A stretch of 64,000 nucleotides of DNA from Vibrio sp. J1-1 (GCF_021728395.1 NZ_JAKKCM010000011.1:84143-148142); one strand, 5' to 3'. Positions 53,937 to 63,875 are shown, numbered from the stretch's first letter. Made by a program: numbers and translations. Notes: generated by a model from the sequence alone, not told the origin.

Positions 53937-54557
53937 ATGAGGTCCACTGTGAAAAACGTTCTTATTATTGATGCTCAACCGCTTTACAGTGATGCACTTG
54001 CGACTCTTGTAAACAATGTAATGAATACTGCAGACGTAAAACAGTCGACAAGCAGCGCAGAAGTCATGGACTTAGTTCGAAATCAATGGATTGATTTAAT
54101 TATCTTAGATGTAGTTGTTGGCGATCGAGATGGTATGCGTTTAGCAAAGAATATTTTAGCGACCGGGTACCAAGGTAAGATTCTTTTTATCTCTTCAAAA
54201 GACTATTCGAGCCTATCAAAAGCCGCTTATGAGCTTGGCGCGAATGGCTTTTTGAACAAAAACGAGAGCAAACAAACCATTATGGACGCTATTGTCGGTG
54301 TTTCTCGTGGTTATTCGATATTTAAACTGAAACACACACAATCTTCAAACAGCATTGCTCTATCGAAAAGGGAGGCAATGGTGTTCCACTATTTAGCTCA
54401 GGGCTACTCAAATAAACGAATTTCTGAGCAGCTGTCACTGAGTGCGAAAACCATCAGTACTTATAAAACAAGAATTTTGAAAAAGTACCACGCGACCTCG
54501 TTGATAGAATTACTGCATACACTTCCGCAGTCAGAAAACACTCAGGTTTTCGGTTAA
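53937..54557 (+). CDS. LuxR/NarL-family response regulator (paralogue of the one at 57.0-57.6 kb)
   Basis: A 206-residue regulator: receiver with Asp in LIILDVVVGDRDG and Lys-type position in ANGFLNKNE, then LuxR HTH (LSKREAMVFHYLAQGYSNKRISEQLSLSAKTISTYKTR). It closely resembles the regulator at 56986-57597 in layout and length. ATG 53937 has little ribosome site, while GTG 53949 has AGG 6 bases before; the true start may be 53949. It converges with the LysR gene and their stop codons overlap (54554-54557). Confidence 0.88.
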   Translation: MRSTVKNVLIIDAQPLYSDALATLVNNVMNTADVKQSTSSAEVMDLVRNQWIDLIILDVVVGDRDGMRLAKNILATGYQGKILFISSKDYSSLSKAAYELGANGFLNKNESKQTIMDAIVGVSRGYSIFKLKHTQSSNSIALSKREAMVFHYLAQGYSNKRISEQLSLSAKTISTYKTRILKKYHATSLIELLHTLPQSENTQVFG

Positions 54558-55441
54558 TTCGCCATATATTTAGCAATTGCACCAGTTAAAAGCTGGTGCA
54601 TTGCATCATAGCGATGACTTTGCTTCATCTGCAAAACGACTTTTGGCCAGCCATTTATATAATAGGATTCTGGAACCCGTATAAATCGATAACCGTCTAT
54701 TGGTGATTGAAATTCGTGCAATACCGTTGCAGCGCCCATCTCTTTTACGAGTTTGAGTACCGCACTTACGTTATCAAAGGTTGCGACCCTGTTGATCGTC
54801 AAGCCTTTCTCCTCCATTCCACGTTTAACAATTTGTTCACGATCCTTCCAACCAACTAGTCCATGCATCACAAAAGGTAATTGAGCAGCATCCCTCAAAG
54901 TAGTAATGCCCGATTCCTCTGCAACTACCACAACCGCCGGTGCATAACCAACAAAGTGCTGGTATATGGACTTTGGCAGCTCATCGTTAAAATAATGCAG
55001 TTGAACATCTACTTTGCCAAGTAGTATATCTTCAACCGTATGCTCGTTATTGGTCGTTATCGTAATATGTGCTTTAGGAAACACCGACATTAATTCCATC
55101 GCAAGCAGGTGACCGAAAGAGTACTGTGCGACTTGAGGCAAAGAGATGATGATATCTTTCTCGTAGTTTTCTGGCTGAAACTCCGAATGCAGTAAACATG
55201 TTTCCAATTGGTCAAGCGCTTCAGTAATTTGCGGTAATTGGCGCACTAAATAGTCTGTTGGCTCAAAACGGTGAGGATGGCGAATAAATAGCTCATCGTT
55301 GAGCTGCTCTCGTAAACGGGCGAGATATTTACTGATCGATGCTTCGCTTTTCCCTAATGCTTTAGCCACCGGTTTAAGCTGACGATGCTTTTCTAGCAAA
55401 ACCAAAATTTTCAAGAGATTGAGATCGAGATCTTTATTCAA
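54554..55441 (-). CDS. LysR-family regulator (LeuO-like start, non-ATG initiation)
   Basis: A LysR regulator of about 295 residues: LNKDLDLNLLKILVLLEKHRQLKPVAKALGKSEASISKYLARLREQL forms the HTH. No ATG exists in the N-terminal region; I take TTG 55441, which starts right at the domain as in LeuO/TrpI relatives. Another TTG at 55495 would add 18 residues with a hydrophobic stretch. It lies between the first LuxR regulator and the diguanylate cyclase, pointing at the regulator; it probably regulates cluster genes, effector unknown. Confidence 0.85.
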   Translation of the reverse strand: MNKDLDLNLLKILVLLEKHRQLKPVAKALGKSEASISKYLARLREQLNDELFIRHPHRFEPTDYLVRQLPQITEALDQLETCLLHSEFQPENYEKDIIISLPQVAQYSFGHLLAMELMSVFPKAHITITTNNEHTVEDILLGKVDVQLHYFNDELPKSIYQHFVGYAPAVVVVAEESGITTLRDAAQLPFVMHGLVGWKDREQIVKRGMEEKGLTINRVATFDNVSAVLKLVKEMGAATVLHEFQSPIDGYRFIRVPESYYINGWPKVVLQMKQSHRYDAMHQLLTGAIAKYMAN

Positions 55442-55621
55442 AACGAGACACCACTTACGTCGGATATTCTTTAGCAGAAAAAGTAAGGCAGCCAACTTTC
55501 TACAAGTGGCGGCTCTAATATAAAAGACTAAAGTTCTCGTTTGGTCAAATTTATCAAATGGTTATGTCACCATACTGTTTGTATGTTCTTTTACACACAA
55601 TATAACACCTGCCCTGCTGTA

Positions 55622-56989
55622 CTAATCTCGTTGCTTTTTCATCTCATACAGCTCTTCGTCCGCACGTATAATCACATCATCAAGCACTTCATGCGCTTCG
55701 CTGGTGGCTAATCCTGTAGAAACACTAATTTCGATATCGAGCGCTTTTAGACGATTGTCCTTTACGACACCCTGTAATTTTTTGGCAAGCATAGACGCCT
55801 GGCTTTGGCTGCAACTAGGCAGAATAGCCAAAAACTCATCTCCCCCAGTGCGTACAAGATAATCGCTGTTTCTGAATACTTTCTTCATCGACTCTGCAAT
55901 GATAGTGATAGCATCGTCACCAACATGATGCCCGTAGCAATCGTTAATTTTCTTAATTCGGTTGCCGTCTATCGCCATCACCGAGTAAGTAGCTTCAGCT
56001 AAGCGGTTTTTAAAGGTGCTATCCTTAAACAGCCTTCGATTATATAAGCCGGTAAGTTCATCTTTTGTTACATCAGTCAATGCGTTAGCAAGTTGCATTT
56101 TGTTCTGACTTGATTCGTGAGCCTTGGAGAAGTAGGCGAACGCAACAATAAAAAAGATGATGTATAGATAGCTATAATCCACGAGCAATTTGCTGAAAGG
56201 ATATTGGTAAACGACCAAGTTATTGTTATCTGCCATGTAAGATTGGGTATAGGCAAAATGCGCCCATGGATAATCCGGAAAGTAGATGTTCAGCTGCTTA
56301 TTACCATTGTTGATGATCGACTTTACCGCTTTTCCTTCTTCGTAAAGCGCAGTCAAATACATCTGAGTAGAAAATTCCCCTACCAATTCACCATGATGAT
56401 AAACCGGACTCATCACGCACAATGCATATTCACCTGTAGAGCTGCTCTTAAACGGCTTAGAGAACAGCACACGATCCGTTAATTGGCCTTTCCATGCATC
56501 TTTAACGCAAGAAATATTCTCTTTACACACCTCTACATCGAATGCACTTTTATTATTTTCCAGCCCTTCAACCGGACGCTCAACGATCAGTTTATTTCCG
56601 GTATAAGAACGAAAATACAATACTGATTCAGTATCTTTATAAACACTCAGTAAATATTCTTCCGCCTCATGGAACACTTTACGTGCAACTGCTTCAACAT
56701 AATTGAGTTTTTTACTGGAGTCTAAAGAATATATTGCATCGCGAAAACTCAAGTTCGTTTTCGATTCTATACTTTCAGCGCTGCTATTCTGGTGCTGATC
56801 AAGCTGAGATTCTGTCAGTAAGCCTAACAGAATTACTTGTTGTTTTACCTTAGATAACCGCTCTACATATGAGTGGAACTGCTTGTTCTCATATGAGAAA
56901 ACTACCGCACCAATAGTAACGACCGACGTAACAAACAGTAAGGTAGCGATGAAGAGTGACCAAGAGATATTTCTTAGATTCACGTTCAT
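55622..56989 (-). CDS. Membrane diguanylate cyclase with periplasmic sensor domain
   Basis: A 455-residue protein: TM1 at about 10-31, a periplasmic sensor of about 240 residues with two cysteines (155, 161), TM2 at about 273-289, then a GGDEF domain with DELTGLYNRR at 310-319, active-site GGDEF at 382-386 and an intact inhibitory I-site RNSD at 373-376. It should make c-di-GMP with product feedback inhibition. Its start overlaps the upstream response regulator's stop by 4 bases (ATGA), so the same message carries kinase, phosphodiesterase, regulator and cyclase. Confidence 0.93.
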   Translation of the reverse strand: MNVNLRNISWSLFIATLLFVTSVVTIGAVVFSYENKQFHSYVERLSKVKQQVILLGLLTESQLDQHQNSSAESIESKTNLSFRDAIYSLDSSKKLNYVEAVARKVFHEAEEYLLSVYKDTESVLYFRSYTGNKLIVERPVEGLENNKSAFDVEVCKENISCVKDAWKGQLTDRVLFSKPFKSSSTGEYALCVMSPVYHHGELVGEFSTQMYLTALYEEGKAVKSIINNGNKQLNIYFPDYPWAHFAYTQSYMADNNNLVVYQYPFSKLLVDYSYLYIIFFIVAFAYFSKAHESSQNKMQLANALTDVTKDELTGLYNRRLFKDSTFKNRLAEATYSVMAIDGNRIKKINDCYGHHVGDDAITIIAESMKKVFRNSDYLVRTGGDEFLAILPSCSQSQASMLAKKLQGVVKDNRLKALDIEISVSTGLATSEAHEVLDDVIIRADEELYEMKKQRD

Positions 56990-57597
56990 ATTACGTCCTT
57001 TAAATCGCCCGCAATCCTTGTCAACTCAACAATATTGTCAACGTTAAATTTGTCTAACACACGACGTTTATACGTGCTAACGGTTTTATCGCTGATGGAT
57101 AATACCTCTGCGATATCGCGATTCGATTTACCTTGTAACAGATACTTCATTACCGCGCTCTCTCTGCTCGAAAGCTGCGGTGCCGCCTTTGCTTCACTTG
57201 CGACCTGCTTAAATTTAAAGAATGAGTACCCTTTCGATACCGCTTCTATGGCATCTTTGAGTATTTCATGGTTTTCAGATTTACATACATAACCATCTGC
57301 GCCCGACCGAAATGCCATTTGGCTGTACATTTGGCTTGTTTCAGCAGAGAAAAAGATAACTTTCCCTGAATAACCGTGTGACTTGATGCGTTTATAGAAG
57401 TCGAAGCCGTCACAGTCGGATAAGTTCACATCTAATATTAATAATTCGATGTCACATTCTTTTATCGCTGTCAGTGCTGCTCTCGAAGAAGTGGCTGTAA
57501 TCACTTCACTTGCGACACCTAACTCTTCGAGAAGATATTTAATGGCAACACAAACCAGTGGATGATCGTCAAAGATTAAGCAGTTTAATTTATTCAT
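56986..57597 (-). CDS. LuxR/NarL-family response regulator (RocA/SadA-like)
   Basis: A 203-residue regulator: receiver with Asp56 in LLILDVNLSDCDG and K in GYVCKSEN, then LuxR HTH (LSSRESAVMKYLLQGKSNRDIAEVLSISDKTVSTYKRR). It lies 3 bases after the REC-EAL gene in a hybrid kinase operon, the arrangement of Pseudomonas RocA (SadA), and likely receives phosphate from the kinase Hpt domain. Confidence 0.92.
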   Translation of the reverse strand: MNKLNCLIFDDHPLVCVAIKYLLEELGVASEVITATSSRAALTAIKECDIELLILDVNLSDCDGFDFYKRIKSHGYSGKVIFFSAETSQMYSQMAFRSGADGYVCKSENHEILKDAIEAVSKGYSFFKFKQVASEAKAAPQLSSRESAVMKYLLQGKSNRDIAEVLSISDKTVSTYKRRVLDKFNVDNIVELTRIAGDLKDVI

Positions 57598-57600
57598 TTT

Positions 57601-58755
57601 TTAGCTCAGTATGGTTATGGCTTCTAAGGGCATTGGTTTATTGATGTAAAAACCCTGGCAAAGGTCGATACCGTATTCACGCATGACTTTCATCGTCGCT
57701 TCGTCTTCAACACCTTCTGCGACAACAGGAATATTTAAACTTTTCGCTAATGAACGAATGGCAACGACGATATTTCTTTTTTTGGGATCACTTTCGATAC
57801 CATGGACAAAAGAACGATCTATTTTGAGTTCGTTGAAAGGCAGTTGCGCGAGTTTTTCAAACGTCGACGAGCCAGTTCCAAAGTCATCGATAGATACCGT
57901 GACACCATTCATTCGCAACTTGAGTAAGTTTTTATAAATCGAAGCGCTAGCCTGAAACGTATCTCGCTCGGTGATTTCTATAGTGATTTGTTCAGGCTCA
58001 ATGTCGTTGTCATGGCACATTTGAAGAAATCGGCTGGCAAACTGAGCATCTTGTAGGTTTGCGTGATCAACATTGATAGATACTTTTTGCGTTAAGCCAC
58101 GGTTTTTGATGTCATAGATAACATTGCTGAATACCGCATCAAAAAGAGCTTTCGATAGACCACAGCGCTCAACAATGTTCAAAAAGTGGCAAGGCGACAA
58201 TACACCATGTATTGGGTGATACCAGCGAGCCAGTACCTCATAACCTAACACCTCTCCACTTTTCGTACCAACCAACGGCTGATAGTAGTTTTTTACGCGC
58301 CCTTCATCTAACGCACAAATAAACTCGTGGTCTTCAACTTCGATCGGTTGAGTAAATGTCGCTTTCTTATGTGTCTCTTGCTGCATTTTTGCAACGATAT
58401 CAGAGACTTCAATCTGGTCGTAAGGTTTCTGTAATTTACCAACCACCTCGAAACTAAAATCACTACACATGGCTTTGACCGCAGAAATAATGGTGAGATC
58501 CATCGCGCTAACTATCACCACTTTGCCTTGAAAATTGATCTGATCGAGTAACTCCATCATGTCGACGCCATCTCTCCCCGGCATCATGATATCGCAAAAT
58601 ATCACGTCAAATTGCGTGGTTTCTGCACACATAATGGCCTCATCTACGCAATTGAATGGCGCGACGTAAGCACCATGCTTGCGTAAGGCATGGTTCAGTA
58701 AAGTAGTTTGAAGAGGATGATCGTCGATCACCATCGCGCTAAATGTTCTGTTCAT
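57601..58755 (-). CDS. REC-EAL c-di-GMP phosphodiesterase response regulator (RocR-like)
   Basis: A 384-residue protein: receiver domain with Asp55 in VIFCDIMMPGRDG and Lys110, then an EAL domain from about 148. The EAL motif reads EVL at 173-175; metal and catalytic residues N228, E260, D290-D291 (DDFGTG), K311, E347, E350 and Q367 are present, so it should be an active c-di-GMP phosphodiesterase controlled by phosphorylation. There is no C-terminal HTH, unlike VieA. It overlaps the hybrid kinase gene by 17 bases and resembles Pseudomonas RocR. Confidence 0.93.
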   Translation of the reverse strand: MNRTFSAMVIDDHPLQTTLLNHALRKHGAYVAPFNCVDEAIMCAETTQFDVIFCDIMMPGRDGVDMMELLDQINFQGKVVIVSAMDLTIISAVKAMCSDFSFEVVGKLQKPYDQIEVSDIVAKMQQETHKKATFTQPIEVEDHEFICALDEGRVKNYYQPLVGTKSGEVLGYEVLARWYHPIHGVLSPCHFLNIVERCGLSKALFDAVFSNVIYDIKNRGLTQKVSINVDHANLQDAQFASRFLQMCHDNDIEPEQITIEITERDTFQASASIYKNLLKLRMNGVTVSIDDFGTGSSTFEKLAQLPFNELKIDRSFVHGIESDPKKRNIVVAIRSLAKSLNIPVVAEGVEDEATMKVMREYGIDLCQGFYINKPMPLEAITILS

Positions 58756-61700
58756 GTATTTCTTTCCAGTTCGCTACATTCTCGATCTCCTTTTCGATAT
58801 GTATAATGAGTTCCGCTGCAAATTTATCCAATTCTGTCGCACTGACCTTCTCTGCCTCAATGCACAGATCGGTTAACAGTGAAATGCCTATCGCACCTAC
58901 CGCTCCTTTTATCCCGTGAATCACTCGTTTTTTGTCTTTGTCAGTGGTTGCTTTCTTCAACTTAGACACATCCGCTGCCATCGATTGACTGAACACTTGG
59001 GCAATCTCTCTCGCATCTTGAGAGGTAAACTTATCAATCCAGTTTATTGATGGAACTTTTTCTTTATGTCCTAGAAAAGGAACCAAGATGGATTGCAATT
59101 TATCCAGGTCATACGGCTTATAAAGCACATTATCCATCCCCAGTTCGTTCGCTTTCTCACTTGCCAAGCGGGAGTCTTCAGCCGTAACCCCGATTATCGG
59201 GAGCGTTTCAAATACCGGTGAAGAACGCACGCGCTTAACCAACTCAAAACCGTCCATTTCTGGCATATGGAAGTCCGTTAGAAGTGCAGTGACCTGTTGA
59301 TTTCGCTGCAGATACTCCCATGCTTCACGGCCGTTATCGACAATCACTGGCTCAATACCAAGCTCGCGCATCTGCATCAAAATGATGCTTTGGTTGATCG
59401 GGTTATCTTCTGCGATCAAAACCGTTCCCTCAACCCAAGAGAGCGTTTCTTGCTCTAAGTCTGTTGAAATCACATTTTGATGGCTTTGGTCAAACAGACT
59501 TAATAAGGTGTCAGGGTACTGGACCTCACGTAATGACAGATAAGTTGGCGCGATATCATGCTGACTAAACAACACACCTTTACAACGGCCTTCCCGATCT
59601 CGTTTAGGTAATAGGTTTACCGTGTTCGCTTCATTAGATGCTTTCATATTCCAGGTTTCACACCACTGACGAACACTCAATGGTAATGCGTCACTGTATG
59701 TCAGCTCTGGAAAGTATTCGCCGCTGAGTTCACACAGCGTAACTGGAAGCTTGACTGCCATCGTCGTGCCGAGGCCATATTGGGAATCAATCGCGAGATT
59801 TCCACCCATACATTGGATTAAGCGGTCGACTATACTGAGCCCTAAACCTGTTCCACCGTATTTGCGAGTAATGGTGTCATCGGCCTGAACAAAAGGGTCT
59901 AAAACACCTTTTAGCTGGCTTTCTGTCATCCCGATACCAGTGTCTGCCACTTTTAAAATCAGTTGAGACTCATGCACAATCACGCTAATCGCGATTTCAC
60001 CTTCAGAGGTAAATTTAACCGCATTAGACAATAAGTTAGTGATGATCTGGATTAGCCTTAACGAGTCAATTTCAACAAGACGATGTCTGAAAGGCTTCAC
60101 AGTTACCTTATAGTCCAAGCCCTTATCCAGCGCTTTAGGCTCAAAGCTACGTAAAACACCACAGAGCGTTGAAAGTAAGTCTATTTTTTCGGGCACAACG
60201 GTTAACTGCCCTGCCTCCAACTTGGAAAAATCGAGGACTTCGTCAACAAGCGTATTTAAATGATTAAGTGCATGCATCGCCTGAGAGGTAAGCTCTAAGT
60301 TAGATGAATCCTCTATCTGGCGCTGGAGTATGTCGAGAATACCGTGCACTGCGGACAGAGGCGTTCTCAACTCATGGCTCATGGTTGCCAAAAAGTTTTC
60401 ACGTGCACGTACCGCCGTTTGTGCCTTCTCTTGCGCATCGATGAGTGCTTGTTCTCGATCTTTCTGATGCGTAATGTCTTGAATGACGGTGAGTACGAAT
60501 TGTTTCTTACCACTCGGCGATGAAATAGACTTACGCTCACGGTAAAGATGATTAATACCTAATTTACAGCCTGATGACGCCACTTCTTCTGTAATTCGTT
60601 CCCCTTCAATAATTTTGCTCAACTCATCTTCGTTATCGACAAGACGTATCCCTGTTGAAGCGCGCTGAAGACTACAACCTTGGCACTGGCCATGTTTGTG
60701 CTGCGCACAGTTACTTATCTCCAAGTGATTGTTCTCGTCATGGATAAATACCAGGCTATTGATTTGCTGAATAATCTCCATGAGCCACTGCTTTTCTTTT
60801 TCTTCGTTGTTGGCATTCAACTCAGCCAGATTCACTTTTAATTTCAAGTGGGCCAAAACAAAGTACACCACAACTAACAACACAAAAAACGCAATCACTC
60901 CCAACACTACGATTCTTGTAATGTGTTCGTCTTTATAGCCATAGACCAAGTTGAAATTTCGGTGTGAACGAAGCAGTTTTTCTATCTCGTTTGAGTCAAT
61001 CGTTTCGATAACACTATCGAGCATATTTTTTAGCTGTGTATTATGGTTAGACACAGCAAAGGCGATTGAGAATGTCAGTACGTCATGTTCATTAATGACT
61101 AAGTCATCGACCTGATCCTTTGTAATCAGGCTGTGGACAATATCATCAGGGACGTAAGCGATATCCAACTTACCTGATTTCAGATCCATCAATAGTTGCC
61201 TAGGATCATCGTAGCGAGAAAATCGCTCATGCTGCCATGAATCTAAGTGCACTAACCCTTGCTTTTTTAAACTGATTAAAATGCCGAGCTTCGAACTTTT
61301 GGTTACATCGACATTGCGCTCTTCCGTTCGAATAGACACGAAATCGTTGCGCATAAAAGGTTTAGTTAATAACCAGTCTGAAACTGGTGCTTCATCAACA
61401 TAAGCAACAGGCACAAGGTCAGAGTTAAACGCGGTCAATCCACTGCTTAAGCTAGGGTTGGGCTTAACAAATTCAAAGGATAAGCCTGTTCGAGATTGAA
61501 CTAACGCAATGAAATCCGGAAGAAAACCGTCCAAACGATCAGTGTGTGCATTCTTAAATAAAAACGGATACGCCTCTTCACTGCTGCTGTAAGTAATCTT
61601 GTGATCAGCGCCTAGCTGTTTGCGATACTCAGCTAACAACTTGTCGTTAATGTGGTAAAGGTTTTGAGAAGCAACAGAGCGAATATTTTTGCCACTCTTT

Positions 61701-62413
61701 TCCCATTTCAGAATCTTATCGAACTGATTAATCAGGTTTTGATTATCATGCGAAGTAATGAAGCTCACCTCTTCATGACTCAGCCACTCTGGTATGTCTA
61801 CCAACCCTTTGACGATATTGTGCTGATCGAGATACTGGTTGATCGCAACATAAGTAGAAATTAGCGCGTTAGCTTTGCCGGAACGAACCTTATCAAAAGC
61901 CTCTGAACGGGTTTTCGCATAACTGATGTTGCCGAACCCCTGAGTTTTAAGGTTGTCACAATATGAGCTGCCCTCAACACATATCCAATGGATGTCTTGA
62001 TGGTCGCGTCCCTTAAAGTTGGCATCTTGGTACCAAACAGCAATGGTGCTGAAAAAGAATGGCTGTGAAAACAGGAACCGACTTTCTCTGTCACTTGTTT
62101 TACTAAACCCTACTGCACCATCAATAACACCGTTCTCTACGTCGGCTAACAGAGGAGGAATATGCTTATAAGGACGAAGTTCAAGCTTGAGATTAAGCGC
62201 TTTTGAAATGTTGGTCAGGTAATCAAGGTTAATGTCATAAAAGGGACCAATATTGTCGCGTATTGAGTTTTCTTCGTTATGCTGAGTAATCACACCAACA
62301 ACGACCGTTTCTTTTTGTTCTTTGCTAGTAATTACCGCTGATGCATCAAAAGAAACCGCGACACTAAAAAGCATAACGGATAACAAGAATTTTTTTCTTA
62401 GAATGCTGAACAT
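58739..62413 (-). CDS. Hybrid sensor kinase with two periplasmic SBP_bac_3 domains (RocS/VieS/EvgS-type)
   Basis: A 1224-residue unorthodox kinase. A signal peptide (1-26) precedes two tandem periplasmic solute-binding family 3 domains (about 35-250 and 270-485). TM2 is near 500-520. A PAS-like segment (about 545-650) contains a Cys/His cluster (C569, H572, H574, C577, C580). HisKA follows with H680 in ATMSHELRTP, then HATPase (GTGLGLS 855-861), a receiver (D1047 in LLTDFHMPEMDG) and a C-terminal Hpt with H1166 (VIHGIKG). It heads a phosphorelay operon with REC-EAL, LuxR and GGDEF proteins. The ligand is probably an amino acid or similar small molecule. Confidence 0.95.
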   Translation of the reverse strand: MFSILRKKFLLSVMLFSVAVSFDASAVITSKEQKETVVVGVITQHNEENSIRDNIGPFYDINLDYLTNISKALNLKLELRPYKHIPPLLADVENGVIDGAVGFSKTSDRESRFLFSQPFFFSTIAVWYQDANFKGRDHQDIHWICVEGSSYCDNLKTQGFGNISYAKTRSEAFDKVRSGKANALISTYVAINQYLDQHNIVKGLVDIPEWLSHEEVSFITSHDNQNLINQFDKILKWEKSGKNIRSVASQNLYHINDKLLAEYRKQLGADHKITYSSSEEAYPFLFKNAHTDRLDGFLPDFIALVQSRTGLSFEFVKPNPSLSSGLTAFNSDLVPVAYVDEAPVSDWLLTKPFMRNDFVSIRTEERNVDVTKSSKLGILISLKKQGLVHLDSWQHERFSRYDDPRQLLMDLKSGKLDIAYVPDDIVHSLITKDQVDDLVINEHDVLTFSIAFAVSNHNTQLKNMLDSVIETIDSNEIEKLLRSHRNFNLVYGYKDEHITRIVVLGVIAFFVLLVVVYFVLAHLKLKVNLAELNANNEEKEKQWLMEIIQQINSLVFIHDENNHLEISNCAQHKHGQCQGCSLQRASTGIRLVDNEDELSKIIEGERITEEVASSGCKLGINHLYRERKSISSPSGKKQFVLTVIQDITHQKDREQALIDAQEKAQTAVRARENFLATMSHELRTPLSAVHGILDILQRQIEDSSNLELTSQAMHALNHLNTLVDEVLDFSKLEAGQLTVVPEKIDLLSTLCGVLRSFEPKALDKGLDYKVTVKPFRHRLVEIDSLRLIQIITNLLSNAVKFTSEGEIAISVIVHESQLILKVADTGIGMTESQLKGVLDPFVQADDTITRKYGGTGLGLSIVDRLIQCMGGNLAIDSQYGLGTTMAVKLPVTLCELSGEYFPELTYSDALPLSVRQWCETWNMKASNEANTVNLLPKRDREGRCKGVLFSQHDIAPTYLSLREVQYPDTLLSLFDQSHQNVISTDLEQETLSWVEGTVLIAEDNPINQSIILMQMRELGIEPVIVDNGREAWEYLQRNQQVTALLTDFHMPEMDGFELVKRVRSSPVFETLPIIGVTAEDSRLASEKANELGMDNVLYKPYDLDKLQSILVPFLGHKEKVPSINWIDKFTSQDAREIAQVFSQSMAADVSKLKKATTDKDKKRVIHGIKGAVGAIGISLLTDLCIEAEKVSATELDKFAAELIIHIEKEIENVANWKEIHEQNI

Positions 62414-62885
62414 AAAGACTTCCTCTAATTGGGAAGTCAGACTAATCTGAAGGACTCAAAAGTCAAATATCAAGAAGCCATGAGGATGCTGATAAAGCAC
62501 TGATATTATTGACTTATTAAAAAATCCGTAGGCACATTCCTACAGACTATTCCACCTTTGACTACATTCTATTTGCGCTCAACACCTCAGCAAGTCATCT
62601 TAACTACATTGCACCCTACATATTTGAGCAAGATAAATAGTACAAGCGTAGGCTCAAATATTCGACACTTGATACTGAGTAAACGGTTTTTCTCCATCAT
62701 CTTGGGTGCTCATTAGTATTACGTGATAAACTACACGATTAACAGCAGAATGAAGCTCAACTCTGCGGTACATTGGAAAGATACCTCGAATAACCAGTAT
62801 GCTGGCCTCATCATATTGAGTAGCCTAATATTCAGGTTAGTAACCGTACCCCTTATGAGCAATAGAATTTAAGGTAGTAACTCAA
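62414..62885. other. Intergenic region between the hybrid kinase and ylqF
   Basis: About 470 bases. It must carry divergent promoters for the kinase operon and ylqF. An inverted repeat GTAGG-N6-CCTAC lies at 62528-62543; nothing else stands out. Confidence 0.45.
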
Positions 62886-63830
62886 ATGGTTAACAACTCA
62901 ATCCAGTGGTTTCCTGGCCACATGCACAAAGCACGTAAAGAGATCGAAGAAGCCATCCCACAGGTGGATGTGATCATCGAAGTACTGGATGCCCGTATTC
63001 CTTTTAGTAGCGAAAACCCTTTGATTTCCCAGATTCGTGGTGAAAAACCGGTCGTCAAGGTATTGAACAAACGCGATTTGGCTGACCCAGAACTGACTCA
63101 ACTCTGGATTGATCATCTTGAGCAAGAACAGAATGTGAAAGCCATGGCTGTCACAACCTCTGAACCTCAGGAAGTTCATAAAATTATGGAACTTTGCCGT
63201 AAGCTTGCGCCTCACCGCGAAGAAATTGGTAAAAACATTCGTACCATGATCATGGGTATCCCAAATGTGGGGAAATCAACCATCATCAATACACTCGCAG
63301 GCCGTACGATCGCAGTAACGGGTAACCAGCCTGCGGTAACACGCCGTCAACAACGCATCAATCTTCAAAACGGCATTGTTTTATCTGATACTCCTGGAAT
63401 TTTGTGGCCAAAAGTAGAAAACCCGCACAGTGGCTTTCGTCTTGCAGCGACAGGTGCAGTGAAAGACACAGCGATGGAATATGATGAAGTGGCATTTTAC
63501 ACCATCGAATACCTAGCCGCTCAATATCCTGAAAAACTGAAACAACGTTATCAAATCGATGAGCTTCCAGAATCTGATATAGAAATTATGGAAGAGATTG
63601 GTCGTCGCCGTGGCGCATTGCGAGCGGGTGGCCGTGTTGACCTACATAAAGTATCTGAGATTCTACTTCATGAGCTGCGTCAGGGTACATTAGGACAGAT
63701 CACGTTAGAGCGCCCAGAAATGATTACGCAAGAGCTTATCGAAGTGGAAATCGAAACCGCGCGTAAAGAAGAAGAAAAAGCCAAGCGTAAAGAAGAGCGA
63801 CGTAAACGCTACTTACGTAACAAACGTTAA
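62886..63830 (+). CDS. ylqF: Ribosome biogenesis GTPase YlqF/RbgA
   Basis: A 314-residue circularly permuted GTPase: the G4 motif NKRD (61-64) precedes G1 GIPNVGKS (124-131) and G3 DTPG (168-171), the order diagnostic of YlqF/YawG proteins. The N terminus IQWFPGHMHKARKEI is the RbgA signature. It acts in 50S subunit maturation. The C terminus is Lys/Arg/Glu-rich and helical. Full length, single gene, followed by a terminator. Confidence 0.95.
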   Translation: MVNNSIQWFPGHMHKARKEIEEAIPQVDVIIEVLDARIPFSSENPLISQIRGEKPVVKVLNKRDLADPELTQLWIDHLEQEQNVKAMAVTTSEPQEVHKIMELCRKLAPHREEIGKNIRTMIMGIPNVGKSTIINTLAGRTIAVTGNQPAVTRRQQRINLQNGIVLSDTPGILWPKVENPHSGFRLAATGAVKDTAMEYDEVAFYTIEYLAAQYPEKLKQRYQIDELPESDIEIMEEIGRRRGALRAGGRVDLHKVSEILLHELRQGTLGQITLERPEMITQELIEVEIETARKEEEKAKRKEERRKRYLRNKR

Positions 63831-63875
63831 CCTGTTGCTCTTTAGTCGGACACCGAAAAGCTCAGTGCCATACTT

